DNA from: Chara braunii
Taxonomy: Eukaryota > Streptophyta > Charophyceae > Charales > Characeae
Length of the DNA stretch: 28,486 bases
Direction of reading: 5' to 3'
Assembly (NCBI GenBank): GCA_003427395.1
Contig: BFEA01000021.1
Span: 123,773-152,258, forward strand
Shown here: positions 1-10,551 of the stretch, piece by piece
How positions within the stretch are numbered: the stretch's first letter is position 1
How the letters are laid out: each line of letters opens with the position of its first letter
Notes under the pieces: generated by a model
Told to the model about the DNA's origin: nothing
Databases searched by the model: none
Seen by the model: only the letters and a program-made list of their open reading frames with translations
Program-made: the position numbers and the translations under genes

Positions 1-191
1 TTTTTTTCCCGTGAGAGTATCATAAAGAAATGGAGTGGGACCCAGGCTCCGCAAAACTCGGAGCGCAGTGAAAATCAGGGTCGGCAAAAATAGGCTCGAA
101 GGTACTGGTGGTTTAAATAAATTTAAAAAAAAAGAAAAAAAAGAAAAACAGGTGTGTCCCTCAGGTCACTCCAGAGGAAACGACCTAGCTA

Positions 192-704
192 AGGGCATAC
201 TCACACTAGCACGTACTTCCGCAAATTTTACGTATGTGAATTTGCGTTCATATGGCACCTGCGGGTCACACTGGTCACCCATTTGTTGCCCAAAGCAGAA
301 AAGACAGGGTCCCGACCTGGCCTTGAGATGCGAAAATACATTGTCTTCAGTCAGGGCATACTCACACTGGGACGTTTTTACGTATTTTTGGACGGAACTG
401 TGGCCAGATACATCCAGGTATGGCATGATACATTTGAGATCCCGCTAGTGTGAGTAGGCCCTCAGACAGCACAATGCACTTTTTTTTTTTTTTTTTGCTT
501 CCAGAAAGCAGTAGAGGAAAAAAAACTATGATTTTGCAGGGACCTTTGGAGGTCCCCGCAAAATATGTAAGCCCGCGGGTGTCCAGGCCGCTGACATCTA
601 CGTGCCCTTTTGTGTGAACGCGCAAAATACCTGCCTCTTGTGACCCAAAAAACTACATAAAATTTGCGATTTTGCGAAAATACGCGGTAGTGTAAGTGTG
701 TCCT
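192..704. mobile_element. Inverted-repeat DNA element, decayed
   Basis: The left end AGGGCATACTCACACTA (192-208) matches the reverse complement of the right end (688-704) at 14 of 17 bases. Similarity resumes inside with GCAAATTTTACGTA against GCAAATTTTATGTA, so the terminal repeats reach about 50 bases. The interior has no coding frame of note. Flanking 8-mers do not match, so no target duplication is claimed. The ends are hAT-like in appearance only. Confidence 0.55.
353..462. mobile_element. Small inverted-repeat element nested in the 192-704 element
   Basis: AGGGCATACTCACACT (353-368) and the reverse complement of 447-462 match at 15 of 16 bases, and both resemble the ends of the surrounding element. 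The flanks TCAGTCA and TCAGACA (6 of 7 if the element is taken as 354-461) may be a target duplication. This is either a nested copy of the same family or an internal duplication of the terminus. Confidence 0.5.
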
Positions 705-1289
705 AAGTCTGTTAGGCGCGCAAGTGACATTCAGGAGGTCGTGCAACACTCTTGCGGCCAACCAACTGAGATAGTTGGCTTGCTCCCCCCATTCGGTACG
801 GGTAGGGTCTTTGTCCATCACGGGTGTGCGTGTGAGTGTGTGCGTGTGGGTTGTGGGACAGTGCTGGAGACAGACACTGCTGTTACTCGATAGGGGTGCT
901 GGAAGTAGATGGGAGGCGCATCGGCGGCCCCACTCTACACCCTGACCACCACCAATTGGGGTGGGGGCCAACATCCATCCCCCTAACTGTTTCCCTTAAT
1001 TGTGAGAGGTAGCCATGCTTGCAGGGGTCCCCTGTATAGGCTTAGGAGTGAGAGGTGAAATTGAAAGAAGAATATAGCTTAGTTTTACTTGACTCCATTC
1101 ATTTTTTCTTTTTATTTTTCAATAGGTCGACGGCCTTGAGAAATCATCATTTTCATTTATTAACCGGCCGACCCCGGGTAATTCAGAGTCTGTTCATCTC
1201 ATTGCATCTACATTTGAATTTGGGTCTATATTTCTTTCACACAAAATCCAAAAAGAAATCTCATTGTAACTGCCCAGTTCATAGGTGTA
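705..1289. other. Intergenic, no gene seen
   Basis: Mixed-composition DNA with a TG-rich patch at 825-850 and T-rich stretches around 1105. Short frames on both strands show no protein similarity that I recognise. Confidence 0.5.
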
Positions 1290-1322
1290 CCAACGGGCCA
1301 ACTAAGGTACTAGGCCCGTTGG
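1290..1322. repeat. Perfect 10-bp stem hairpin
   Basis: CCAACGGGCC (1290-1299) pairs with GGCCCGTTGG (1313-1322) around a 13-base loop. A TATATATA run lies about 35 bases downstream (around 1357). Confidence 0.75.
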
Positions 1323-1580
1323 TCATCAAAAATAAAAATCGCGTAAAATCGCAGGCATATATATAGACCCCCTTTTAGACTCATCTGCGGGAGACCCACT
1401 GAGACGAGACTGGCTTCATGGAAAGCCGGAATCTAATGGAACTGTTCAGGATGCTGAGCCCTGAGGTACAGCAGTACACATAAATAGCTTCCAATGCCAG
1501 AGCCAACAAGACTTACACAAAACTTCGTTTTTTTGTTTTTTTTTGTTTTTTTTTTTTAATGAACTTCATATGCAGGAAAA

Positions 1581-1620
1581 CCTGCTTAACGAGGTGATAA
1601 GAGCATCCTCGTTAAGTAGG
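1581..1620. repeat. 14-bp stem hairpin with one G-U pair
   Basis: CCTGCTTAACGAGG (1581-1594) pairs along its full length with CCTCGTTAAGTAGG (1607-1620) if one G-U pair is allowed. The loop is 12 bases. A poly-T-rich stretch (1528-1558) precedes it. Confidence 0.75.
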
Positions 1621-2521
1621 CCCCAATGTCAAAGGCTCCATCTATTGGTGGGGAGCTACACCTGTTGGAAATCGGGTCCAGCGTCCCTATACAAAATTGT
1701 GTTGTGTATCAGTTGGAAATCGGGGCCAACGTCCTTATGCGAGAGAATGTTAACTTTCATGTTGGTGAAGGTTACCCAAGGGGTGAAAAGTGAGGGTACC
1801 TGTTAACCATTTGTGGAGACAGTGATGAGAGAAGGTTAACCGATCCCCCAATTTTCACCGTCATTTATAAGAAAACTGAAGGGTCATTTTAACCATACTT
1901 TACACCAATCTGTAGTGTGGATATGTCCTACTGTGCATCCAGTATTGTCTATATATGTTCATCAATGTATGACGCATGAAGGAAGAACACTATCTACCCT
2001 ATCCATCTTATCGACTATAAACCCTACGAATGATGTGATGTGTATGAACTGGAAGTGAAGCCCAGCATCCCTATCCACTGATGTGTGCAAATGTCGAAGT
2101 GCACATACAATCCAGTCTGCAAGTAATCGTTGAGCAGAGGCATTGATTACTTCCCTACGCAAGGGAAGAATTAACCTTCTTCCCATGAAGTATGATCCCA
2201 ATGACAAGGTAACGAAAAGCATCTTCATCGATCACCCCAACAAGGAAATCAATCAAAACTCAAAACCCTAAACATCCTACCTCCTCATGAGGGCAATCGG
2301 CACCGCTTCATTGAAGGTCGATCAACCCCAGTCAACGAGGGGGAGATCATCTATCCTACCCCGACCCGGTGCCAGACGATGAGAAATGAATCAACCTGTA
2401 AAAACACCAGGTAGGGAAGAGGGGGACCGGTAAAACTCACCTTCAACCTCAAGCCCCGCCTTGTCAACCCAAAGAAGCCGCTAATTTCTCTGAATTTAAT
2501 CTTCAGAAGTGAACGTAGGGA
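1621..2521. other. Intergenic with a short direct repeat
   Basis: GTTGGAAATCGGG and neighbouring bases occur at 1663 and 1712 as a diverged direct repeat with a 49-base period. The rest shows no gene, RNA or element that I recognise. A hairpin CCTG/CAGG lies near 2396-2412. Confidence 0.45.
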
Positions 2522-3156
2522 TGAGTCATTCGTCTTAGAAACAATGCTCAGCCTGCCCAAGTTACCTTCAATTATAACTCTTAGTTATACTCTCTTTATT
2601 TGTGGTAAGGTTATAGTCAGACCATTCGTCTTAGAAACAATGTCTGACTAACTTTGTTCTCATACATATATATAGACTTTATAGAGAATCTTATTCCTTT
2701 GTTCTCATTATAGTCATGTGGCCTCAGACTTAGACCATTCATCTTAGAAATAATCATTAATCTTAGAAACAATGTCCAGTCTTTGACTTGAACCTCCCTC
2801 AGAATAAAACAACCAATAAAGTTGAGTCATTTGTCTTAGAAACAATGTTCAACCCTCTCTTCTCATCACTAAAAAAAGGCAGAGTACCTTGGGTCAAGAC
2901 CCAGGGACTGTTCAGAAACCACAAAAAATAAACAGCGACCAAACCATTCATCTTACAAACAATGTCTGGTCCTCAAAATTCAAGCAATCAATAACCCTCA
3001 AAATAAGTAGCCATGTCATTCATCTTAGAAACAATGTCTGACACAACTAAATAAACACAGCGACCAAGCCATTCGTTTTAGAAACAATGCTTTGCCCTTC
3101 AAAAAGCAGAACAAAGCACAACAGTCAGACCATTCATCTTATAAACAATGCCTGAC
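2522..3156. repeat. Array of short hairpins with a conserved loop and co-varying stems
   Basis: Nine same-orientation cores of the form CATT, then a 12-base loop (consensus CRTCTTAGAAAC), then AATG, at 2527, 2623, 2736, 2755, 2828, 2945, 3017, 3070 and 3131. CATT pairs with AATG. In most copies the bases outside the core also pair across a one-base bulge, and the pairs differ between copies: TGAG/CTCA (2522), TAGTCAGA/TCTGACTA (2614), GTTGAG/TTCAAC (2821, one G-U), GACCA/TGGTC (2937) and GTCAG/CTGAC (3124). The 3065 copy pairs CAAG with CTTTG through a bulge. The 2736/2755 pair is an overlapping duplication. The 3017 copy has no clear outer stem. Spacing is irregular (about 20-120 bases). No known family was recognised. 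Confidence 0.85.
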
Positions 3157-3867
3157 CCTATAAGACCCGTTCAAGCACAAGCAAAATTGTCTTCCTCCCA
3201 ACCTTCACCCTGATGCACCCCTTGTTACACTCTGCTTTCAGATAAACAAGAAACTGAAACTGCCATTATACATACATTCCTTTACTTAGTCTGATTTGTG
3301 TCCTGAAAGTCAAACTTAAAGTCAAAGTAGGGCTGCATACAATACACTCAGCCAAATACATAGGAAGTTGTACAGATAGGGGCTATACTGGGTTTATAAA
3401 GGAAAAGTCAAAGATTACCTGTTTGTTCCCTACCTCCAGAACTCCTCCTAAGTTTCGGCAGAGCTCCCGCAATCGGTGGGCGGACTCCCCACAGAGTCTT
3501 GCTGCGGTCCTACGGGTTGCAATCCCGCCTGCCGCCTTCCTCTCAGAACCAATAGACTAGACTTAGACTTAGAAGGGTAGAAATAGAATGGTTCAGTCTC
3601 TCTCAGATACAAGAGGGGTGCTCTAAAACTCGCAGGAGAGGACCTTGTTATCTTCAGTCTCCTGAGGGCCCCACAATGATGGTCAAAACACAGCAACCGC
3701 TTGGTCAAACTTCAGTTAGACTGTTGACGCCAACCCCTTGGTGACTTCCCAGTTTGCCGCAGCACCTCCCTGGGAGTTTAACCTCACCCTCCACATCACA
3801 CCTCCGCCCCTAGCCTGGGCCTAGCAACAACAACACTAACCACTCTCGGCAGCAGCAACCGTAGCGT
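3157..3867. other. Intergenic, no gene seen
   Basis: No recognisable coding or RNA feature. A TTTATAAAGG word near 3392 could pass for a TATA box, but nothing downstream supports a gene. Confidence 0.45.
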
Positions 3868-5150
3868 ATGCCCGTGCCAAACCTGCAGACCGCCGATCAA
3901 TCCGTAGTCAAACTGTTGAGCCCAGTTCCCCTTAAGAACTCCCAAACTGCAGCAACAACCCTTGTTAGGAACACAACAACCTTCTCAGAGGCAGTGTGCT
4001 CAGACCGTCGTATGCAGCAGCAAGGCGCCGTGGGATACAGCAGTACTCACGATCTCACCGGCAGTAGCCGCTATCAAGCCCAACTACAGCAACCTCCGCC
4101 AATAGAAATGTATGCAGCCGAAAGTTGACAACAGTGCCGCACCAGCAACTCAGTAGTGTTGGCGGCAGCAGCAAGCAGCTTTCTCATGGGTACAGTCCGG
4201 TAATGCGTAATGACACAACAACTGCCGCAGTAGCACAGACAACTGAGGCAGACAACGGTGTCCACAGCGAAAGAGCAACGAGGAATACTGTCGCTTCGCG
4301 GTCCCCTTCAAGTTTACTCTACACCTTCACTTCCCAATATAAAACTACAGTCATGCGGTCCCCAAACAACCGTTCTTAAATCAACATAGCACCCCCGCAG
4401 TAAGTTCAATACTTGCTGTGGCTGAAAACGCAACTGTAACAAGCAGCAAAACGCACAGTAGTGGGGAAGCAAGTCGGAGGCAGCCTGCAGCAGCCGTACC
4501 AATACCCAGCCATCAGCAGTAATCGCGGTCCAAAGATCAATCAATCGAAATACCCTGCGGAACAACGGCAACATAGTCCGACGATTCACGCCCTTTGCAT
4601 CAACCTTCAGTGATAATTTCCTGAGATGTTACAGCAGTTGGCACTAGTAAGCTTGTTCTAACATTCAAGCTTGCCCGTGTTACTGGCCAAGCCCATTCAC
4701 CCAACTCCCCTACTCACCAGACATGGCCATGAGCCAGCTCCATGGTGCTTTATTTGAAGTGCGGCGTGGGCGTATCAGAACCTTAGTGAAAGAGGTAGTA
4801 CATGCAGCAGCCGTGAGCAGTGCCAGAGTAAAACAGCAAGGCCTAGCAGCAAGCCCCTTCGAGCCCCAGCGGACCGCCACAGTTCTGAACGAAGTATCGC
4901 AAGAGACTCTACAACCCACAACGGATCATTGCTCAATTTATGAGCACACAACTACCCTGTTTTTCCTCATGACGACGCATTCGGTGAACTCTTAGCAGCA
5001 CAATCAGACACCCGCAAGCGTCAACCATGTACCAACAAACGAAGTGCGCGTTGGTGTTGTTCACGAAGCTGCGGCTCAAGCCTCAACCGCCCGCTGCTTC
5101 AGTCCGAAAGGGAGGCCAGCGCCCTGGCCAAGCTTCTCGTTACTCCACTC
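3868..5150. other. CAG/CAA-rich intergenic DNA
   Basis: Dispersed CAGCAGCAA and CAACAA words give Gln- and Thr-rich short frames on the plus strand (for example 3868-4128). Frames are broken often, have no shared domain and alternate between strands. I see no protein-coding support. Confidence 0.45.
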
Positions 5151-5155
5151 ATTAG

Positions 5156-6110
5156 TATGAACAACGCCGAATGGACATCCCGCTGTAATATCAACGGATG
5201 CATTCCCTCTTCCCGTCCTGCCATATAAGATCGGCTGACAGGTGCGTCTCTTCCTCCCTACTCCCTTCTTGCTACCTCACTTCTCCTGTCCCGACTGTCT
5301 TCAGATCAGCAAGCACCACGTTCCCGAACGCAAGCGGGAGGGTGACCACGTTCGGCGCGAACGACTGTAAGCGGGATAAAGGCTACGAGCGTCATCGGGA
5401 CCAAAGATGACGGTCGTGAAGGAGATCACGACGATGACGGAACTTGTTGTAGTCGCGCTGCGCCTACTCACCAAATGTGCAAAATGAGAACGAATCTTCA
5501 CTCAGGATAAGGGCAAATACATGCCCCTCCGCCCAACTCACCAAGTGAGCCAAGTACGAAAGAATCCCCTACTAGAACACGGGCACATACACCGTGAGCG
5601 ACACGAGGTAAGTGCTTCAATCCCGCAGCTAGCCCCACGATACTCCCATCGACATGATGAGCAAAAACCGAATGAACATTCCGCTACATCCAGGCTAGGT
5701 GCATCAGCACTTCAAAGTCTTTTTCCTCCTTTGCGTAGTTGCTTCCCTTCACCCCATCAAATTTGCCCACTCACTCCTAAGTCCAACTCCTCTATTGGAT
5801 TCGCCCGCCTTCAAAATTCCCACAACACATCCTAGATCATTGTGATCGGTTGAGAAACGACGAAGCCCTGACAGTTGCCGCCTTCCTTTGCCACAGCTCC
5901 CAACTGTTCCCTCGCACATCTTTCCTCACTAACCTCTCGTTTTACCAACTCCTTCGCCGTTTTGTCCTCGCCATTTGATTCCCCCAGGGCCAAAACCCCA
6001 GAAACGCCTCTCCGCTCAACTGCGTTCGCTAAGAATCGAGCGAGCCATGTACATCCCGTTGGGCCATGCTCGTTACCCCGCCTTCTTCTTCACCATCACC
6101 TTTTCTCGTC
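5156..6110. repeat. Diverged long-period direct repeats
   Basis: A segment near 5156-5208 (ending CATCCCGCTG then GGATGCATTCCC) recurs in diverged form near 5657-5707, each followed by a C/T-rich stretch. A weaker third match lies near 6040-6075. A shorter repeat with a period of about 68 bases, starting CCTACTCACCAA, lies at about 5464 and 5532. No coding function is evident. Confidence 0.4.
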
Positions 6111-6193
6111 CACGTCACCCAGATCCTCCGATACTGCGCGACGCCGGTCCGACATGCAATCGAGTATCAAGAAAAGGAACGTGCCTGGCCGTC

Positions 6194-6358
6194 GAACCTC
6201 TTCTTGATTTATGCGTGTCATCGTTGCGCAAGAGTCATTCTAATCTTCTTTGTATCGTTGCGCAAGAGTCATTCTAATCTTCTTTGTATCGTTGCGCAAG
6301 AGTCATTCTAATCTTCTTTGTATCGTTCCAATTTTTAACGGATGTCCCGACAAACACT
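6194..6358 (-). pseudogene. U6 snRNA pseudogene with a triplicated 34-base core
   Basis: The minus strand follows plant U6 snRNA. Its 5' part reads GGGACATCCGTTAAAAATTG and GGAACGATAC. A core unit beginning ATACAAAGAAGATTAG and ending TTGCGCAACG follows, then GATGACACGCATAAATC and a decayed 3' end. The core unit is exactly 34 bases and occurs three times in tandem with no difference between copies (6221-6254, 6255-6288, 6289-6322). In U6 this unit holds the ACAGAGA box and the AGC triad used in spliceosome catalysis. Here the box reads ACAAAGA and the triad AGA, with more changes in the stem-loop side, so the copy cannot act as normal U6. No upstream element typical of a plant snRNA promoter was identified. 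Confidence 0.85.
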
Positions 6359-6474
6359 TGCGACAGCACCCGCGATACTGTACCTTGTCCCGAAGAGAAC
6401 GGGACTGTCACCCAAAACAAATAAAACAAAAAGAATAAAAACAAAAAATATAAAACCTGGGTTTTCTAAAAGTG

Positions 6475-6760
6475 GACTACTGGCCCCCTGCTAGTCCCGC
6501 CGGTCGGGCCCTTCACTGTGCTTACTACCAAAACTGAGGGGGATAGCCCCGTCGGGCCCTCAACGCCTTGGTTTCCTCCATGCTGCTCCGCCGCTCCCGC
6601 GCCGTCGCCTGTTGGCCTCAACCCTAGCACCTCCGTCTCACAAGTCCAACGTCGTAACCTATAGGGATAAGCCCAAGCCTGAGACCAGCAGGCGCGGAAA
6701 CCCCTATATGAAGCGGCGCAGTGCCGCGCTTGGGCCAAAACTCGGCCTGGGCCTCCTACC
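6475..6760 (+). repeat. Dispersed repeat family, copy 1
   Basis: Shares a series of words, in the same order and orientation, with 14147-14400: GGGGGATAGCC, CGGGCCCT/CGGACCCT, GCTCCGCCGCTCC/GCTCCACCACTCC, and an ATAGGGATAAGCCCAAG-like segment. An A-rich stretch precedes both copies. No coding potential was recognised. Confidence 0.55.
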
Positions 6761-7100
6761 TACCCCATGACCATGCGTGCAACCGCCAAGCTTTCGCACC
6801 AGCTTGCGCAAATTGTGTCATGACTACAGCACGCGCCATCCCTCATGCCAAGACTACCGCCGATCAAACATGCGGGACACAAAACGGGAACTTTCGAATT
6901 CTTATTTTATTCTAGCATCTAAAATTTCATGTCCCGTGCATCACGATCAATGACCAGCAATAAAAGATCACACACGCGTCTTGAACTTACACACTCACAC
7001 ACACTCTCTCTTAGCCAATGTAGGTCCTAGACGCGACCGCACCTCGCGGGGCCTACTCAAACTTTAATTCAAAGTCATTTTCCGCCACTTGCAAAAACCA

Positions 7101-7165
7101 GGGCGGATACCCTTTTAAGGGTATTCACGCCGACACCGGTTTGCATGCTTGTCTGAGTGCTTGTC
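7101..7165 (+). repeat. ATACCC hairpin family, copy A
   Basis: ATACCCTTTTAAGGGTAT (7107-7124) is an 8-bp stem with a two-base centre, flanked by GGCG upstream and CGCC downstream. It is followed by CCGACACC, conserved in the family. A second stem, CCGACA/TGTCGG, follows directly. Confidence 0.7.
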
Positions 7166-7715
7166 GGTTTGAATGTGTGTGTGACGTGCAAGGCACTTAG
7201 TTGATCGAAAGGCCTACATTAAGGGTCGCGGCGGTCAGGAAGTCACTGTCCAAGAGGCAAAACGCCTCTCTTCACATGGGAGGCCAAGCGAGAGCCTCAA
7301 CCTCACTCGCGGTATATGAGTAAGGACAGAGGTGTCACTCGAGCAAGTGCCAGTAATCCGGGTGTTACTGCAAGTCTGACGATCACACACTAATAATCGT
7401 TGCGGTCGTATATTAATTTATCATGACCGACGTACCAACAATTAAGTCTCAGTGCGTGTCATAGATCTTACCGACACAACACCAATCCAACCGGCCCCTC
7501 GACCTTTTCGGTCGGAGGGTATTACTACCAATCCTAACCATCACAGCGCGCGTCATAACAACACGCGTGCATACTCTCGAAATTTCTCACCGATTTGCCC
7601 CGACCTCAATGGTCGAGGAAATCGTTTCAAAGTGTCGCGCGAAAACGCATACACTTTTAAGTTCAGACCGACTTACATGGAGGTCGGTGCGATTGGTGTG
7701 TCGAATGTAAAAACA
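7166..7715. other. Hairpin-dense intergenic DNA
   Basis: Several short perfect hairpins (GAGGC/GCCTC near 7256 and 7281, plus CGACC/GGTCG stems) in otherwise unrecognised sequence between copies A and B of the ATACCC family. Confidence 0.45.
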
Positions 7716-7785
7716 TGGCGAAATACCCTTGTAAGGGTATTTGGTCCGACAACGTTCATCATGCTGGTCTGAACTGCTATTACAG
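7716..7785 (+). repeat. ATACCC hairpin family, copy B
   Basis: AAATACCCTTGTAAGGGTATTT (7721-7742) forms a 10-bp stem. It is followed by CCGACAACG, the family downstream word. Upstream, three further small hairpins use CGACC/GGTCG-type stems (7495-7519, 7599-7615, 7668-7688). Confidence 0.7.
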
Positions 7786-9840
7786 ACTAACTATCGATGC
7801 TTGTTTTTCAAATCCAGATGAAGAACCTGATAAAAACTATCGTTCAAGGCATTCTCGCAGATCTTCTGCCAAACAAAAGAAGATGTGACACCTTTCAATC
7901 AAATTTGTATTTCTATCTCAGAAACGTTTGCAAGAAACATCCTACTCTTATCAATTTCCGAGAGGTACGGAACCAAACGGGCTACTCGCCCAAACACAGC
8001 TAGGAACCTCCCGAACATAGGATATTTATCCCGGCATACATTGCGAAGATCGTCAAAAGTTATAATTTTGTTACCGAGTTCGAATATATCGACCATTGTC
8101 TGATCGAAATGACTCCAACTTTTAGCTTCGGAAACCAACTTCGCTACCTCATCGCGCACGTTCATATGTATCTATGTTATCACCCACTTCAACATTGTCC
8201 GCTCATCCTACTCATGAACGGCAGCCAATTGCTCAAATGCTAAAAGAAATTTAAAAACATTGTCTCAATTAAAAATCGGGACGTAGATCTTAGGAGCCGT
8301 AGCTGCTTTCTCGATCTTGTCTCCAAGCATCTCAATCAATTTCTCCATTTTGTCCCAAAGACCGTCATTCAACTTGCTACCTTCCGCTATCTCGCTATAA
8401 GAAGATTAATCTGCAAGCGATAAGGCACAAAGGTAAGAAGCCGGAATGACTAGTAAGGTCTATCATCGTTAACATATTAATAATATAAGACTTTCCTACT
8501 ATTCCGTCGAGGAAGGCCGAAGATAATCAAATCATACCCGCTCTTTTAAGGAAATAACATCAATAAAAGAAAATGAATCTATCTTTTCGAAGTAGGTTTG
8601 ACAACGGTGTGTCATCATGCCTATTTTCAAAAGATGCTAGTTTGAACTCAAGATAATTCAATAAAATACTCGAATGTCGTTTCGCTAGGGATAACGGTAG
8701 TTTGTCGTTATCCCCGGCAACGGCGTCACCTATCGAGTGCATCGGCCCCCGCCTTTTTCTCGTGAAGGGGCGGGAGCCTTCCCGGCCGTGCCACGTATGA
8801 GTAAAAACAAAACCAAGAAACAACTTGGGGACAACGCATAATTAATACCGCGAACCGCCGAGACAATTGAGGTCGCGTCGTTCCTTCGCCGCTCTAACCG
8901 TGTGCGCTAGCTGTATATCCCGCGGTCCCCTACGACAGAATAGGTTTTCGTGGGGCAAAACTTGCTTCCCTAAGGTGTTGCCACTACCCTTAGGGATGTA
9001 TCCCTACAGAGCTACTGACCCACGTGCGAAAACTTTTAAATGCAAATGCAGAGGTAGGTCTGCCGAGGGTGTTTGCTCGCTTGCTGTACTATAGGTACGC
9101 GAGGTTAAAACGCCTATTGAACCCGAACGTTGTTCGTTCATTATGACGCTGATCTCCTAAGAACGAAGCGTACGTCGGTCGACTAGGTTCGTCTCAACCA
9201 AGCGTGAAACCCACAACTCAATTTTAGTCTCTTTAAACACTAGTCAAAAGAAAGTTATAACAACCACACATAGTTACATAAAAAAGAGTCGATCGTAGTC
9301 CACATGAATATATATCCAATCTGAAAGAATTCAAATCAGCATATGTAACATCCAGTGAACACAAGATCAAAATAAAATTCAAGCACCTCGAGTCGGAATC
9401 GATGAAACAAAACATCATACGGAGCTGTCAACTGTAAGTTGGCTTCGACAATAACCTCAATGCAGTCGAGAAGGTAGTCAGATAACCTTAGTTTTGACTT
9501 GATGAGATGCGTCGCCAAAGTTATTCATTCCACATGCCGCCGACTTAAGATTAGGCATGCACATCCGTCTTCACAGATCTTTCGTTTTCTTGGATGACAC
9601 GTTGCTTTGTGAATGATTCTTGATCAAGTGCATTACTTGAGGTGTTGCATATCTCTCCCTCTAGGAAGTGGTATCGGGTACTCCTCCTCGCCCGAGCATA
9701 AGACTCGGATCTCTGAATTCAGGCCGTCTTCACCAAATCGACAAAATACCTCCCAGTAGAACGGTTCACTCTGGGTTGATAGCAGGGTCGACTCCTAAAG
9801 CAACGAACCCTCGCCCCATATGCTTCCTTTGAAAGAGAGA
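7786..9840. other. Intergenic with isolated perfect hairpins
   Basis: No gene recognised. Two clear hairpins stand out: GGGATAACG/CGTTATCCC (8688-8714, 9-bp stem, 9-base loop) and CCCTAAGG/CCTTAGGG (8968-8995). A TGGTATCGGG near 9669 resembles a copia-type primer binding site, but no LTR pair was found. Confidence 0.5.
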
Positions 9841-10345
9841 ACGTGTTCACCGCAAGTTTTTTTTTTCTTCAATTATTCTCATTTTTTCTCATGCTCAAGG
9901 TAATTTAGACGAAAAAGAGTCAGAGGTGATAGAGAATGATAATCATTTGGACATGTATAGGTAGATAAGATCATTCGGGATAGAAAGGGTAAATCCTCGG
10001 GAAAAAGACGAAGTATGTTTGACCTTATCTTCTTATTTTCAATCAAATTCATCTTACGATGTATACTGAATTAACATTTTTTAAAACAAACGCATCTTTC
10101 TTGACATGAAGGTAGGTGAGAAGTAAAAAAAAAACGATCATTTTTCCTATTCATAAATAGGCATAATCAATCTCCTTTGCAAACATTCTTCTACCTACCT
10201 GCACACACAAAAACAACCACATGTCCAGAAAATTCATCAACACATACTCCCGTCAGATCCCACTTTTCACATGCATGACCACACACGCTTTACTCAACCT
10301 TTTGTTTTAAACGTTCAAAACAAACAGGACCAAACAAAGTGTGGG
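9841..10345. other. AT-leaning intergenic DNA, nothing recognised
   Basis: Poly-T at 9857-9868 and A-rich runs. No gene, RNA or element recognised. Confidence 0.5.
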
Positions 10346-10551
10346 TTCACACATGTGTGAAAAAGGAATCTGAGTCAATCAATTGACCTTGAGTGAACTG
10401 GTGTCAAACGCTTGTCTCACTCAAGAAAGCCAAGTAAAAATATTTTTGTCACCGAAGAAGACCGCAGTTCCAAGGCAAGTTTCAGGCCAACCGCGTGTCC
10501 TAATCTTTTCCCGACTCGCAAATTTCACACGTGGTAGCCCCAAGTGTGAAA
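10346..10551. repeat. Cluster of GTGTGA/TCACAC palindromes and hairpins
   Basis: TTCACACATGTGTGAA (10346-10361) is a perfect 16-bp palindrome. CTTGAGTGA/TCACTCAAG (10388-10425) is a 9-bp stem. TTTCACAC/GTGTGAAA (10523-10551) is an 8-bp stem. All three use related words within about 200 bases. Confidence 0.65.

Noticed and set aside
2522-3156. CRISPR array
   Set aside because: The repeated unit is short with irregular 20-120-base spacing, the flanks pair with each other rather than acting as unique spacers, and the genome is eukaryotic.
3868-4379. Gln/Thr-rich short frames as a gene
   Set aside because: Fragments in different frames on a CAG/CAA-rich background, with comparable frames on the other strand.
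5521-6207. Two consecutive plus-strand frames (104 and 110 codons) upstream of the U6 pseudogene
   Set aside because: They lie in C-rich diverged repeat DNA, differ in composition, overlap frames in other phases, and resemble no known protein.
9655-9700. Copia-type primer binding site (TGGTATCGGG) implying an LTR retrotransposon
   Set aside because: Only a short match. No paired LTRs, polypurine tract, or gag/pol similarity found nearby.
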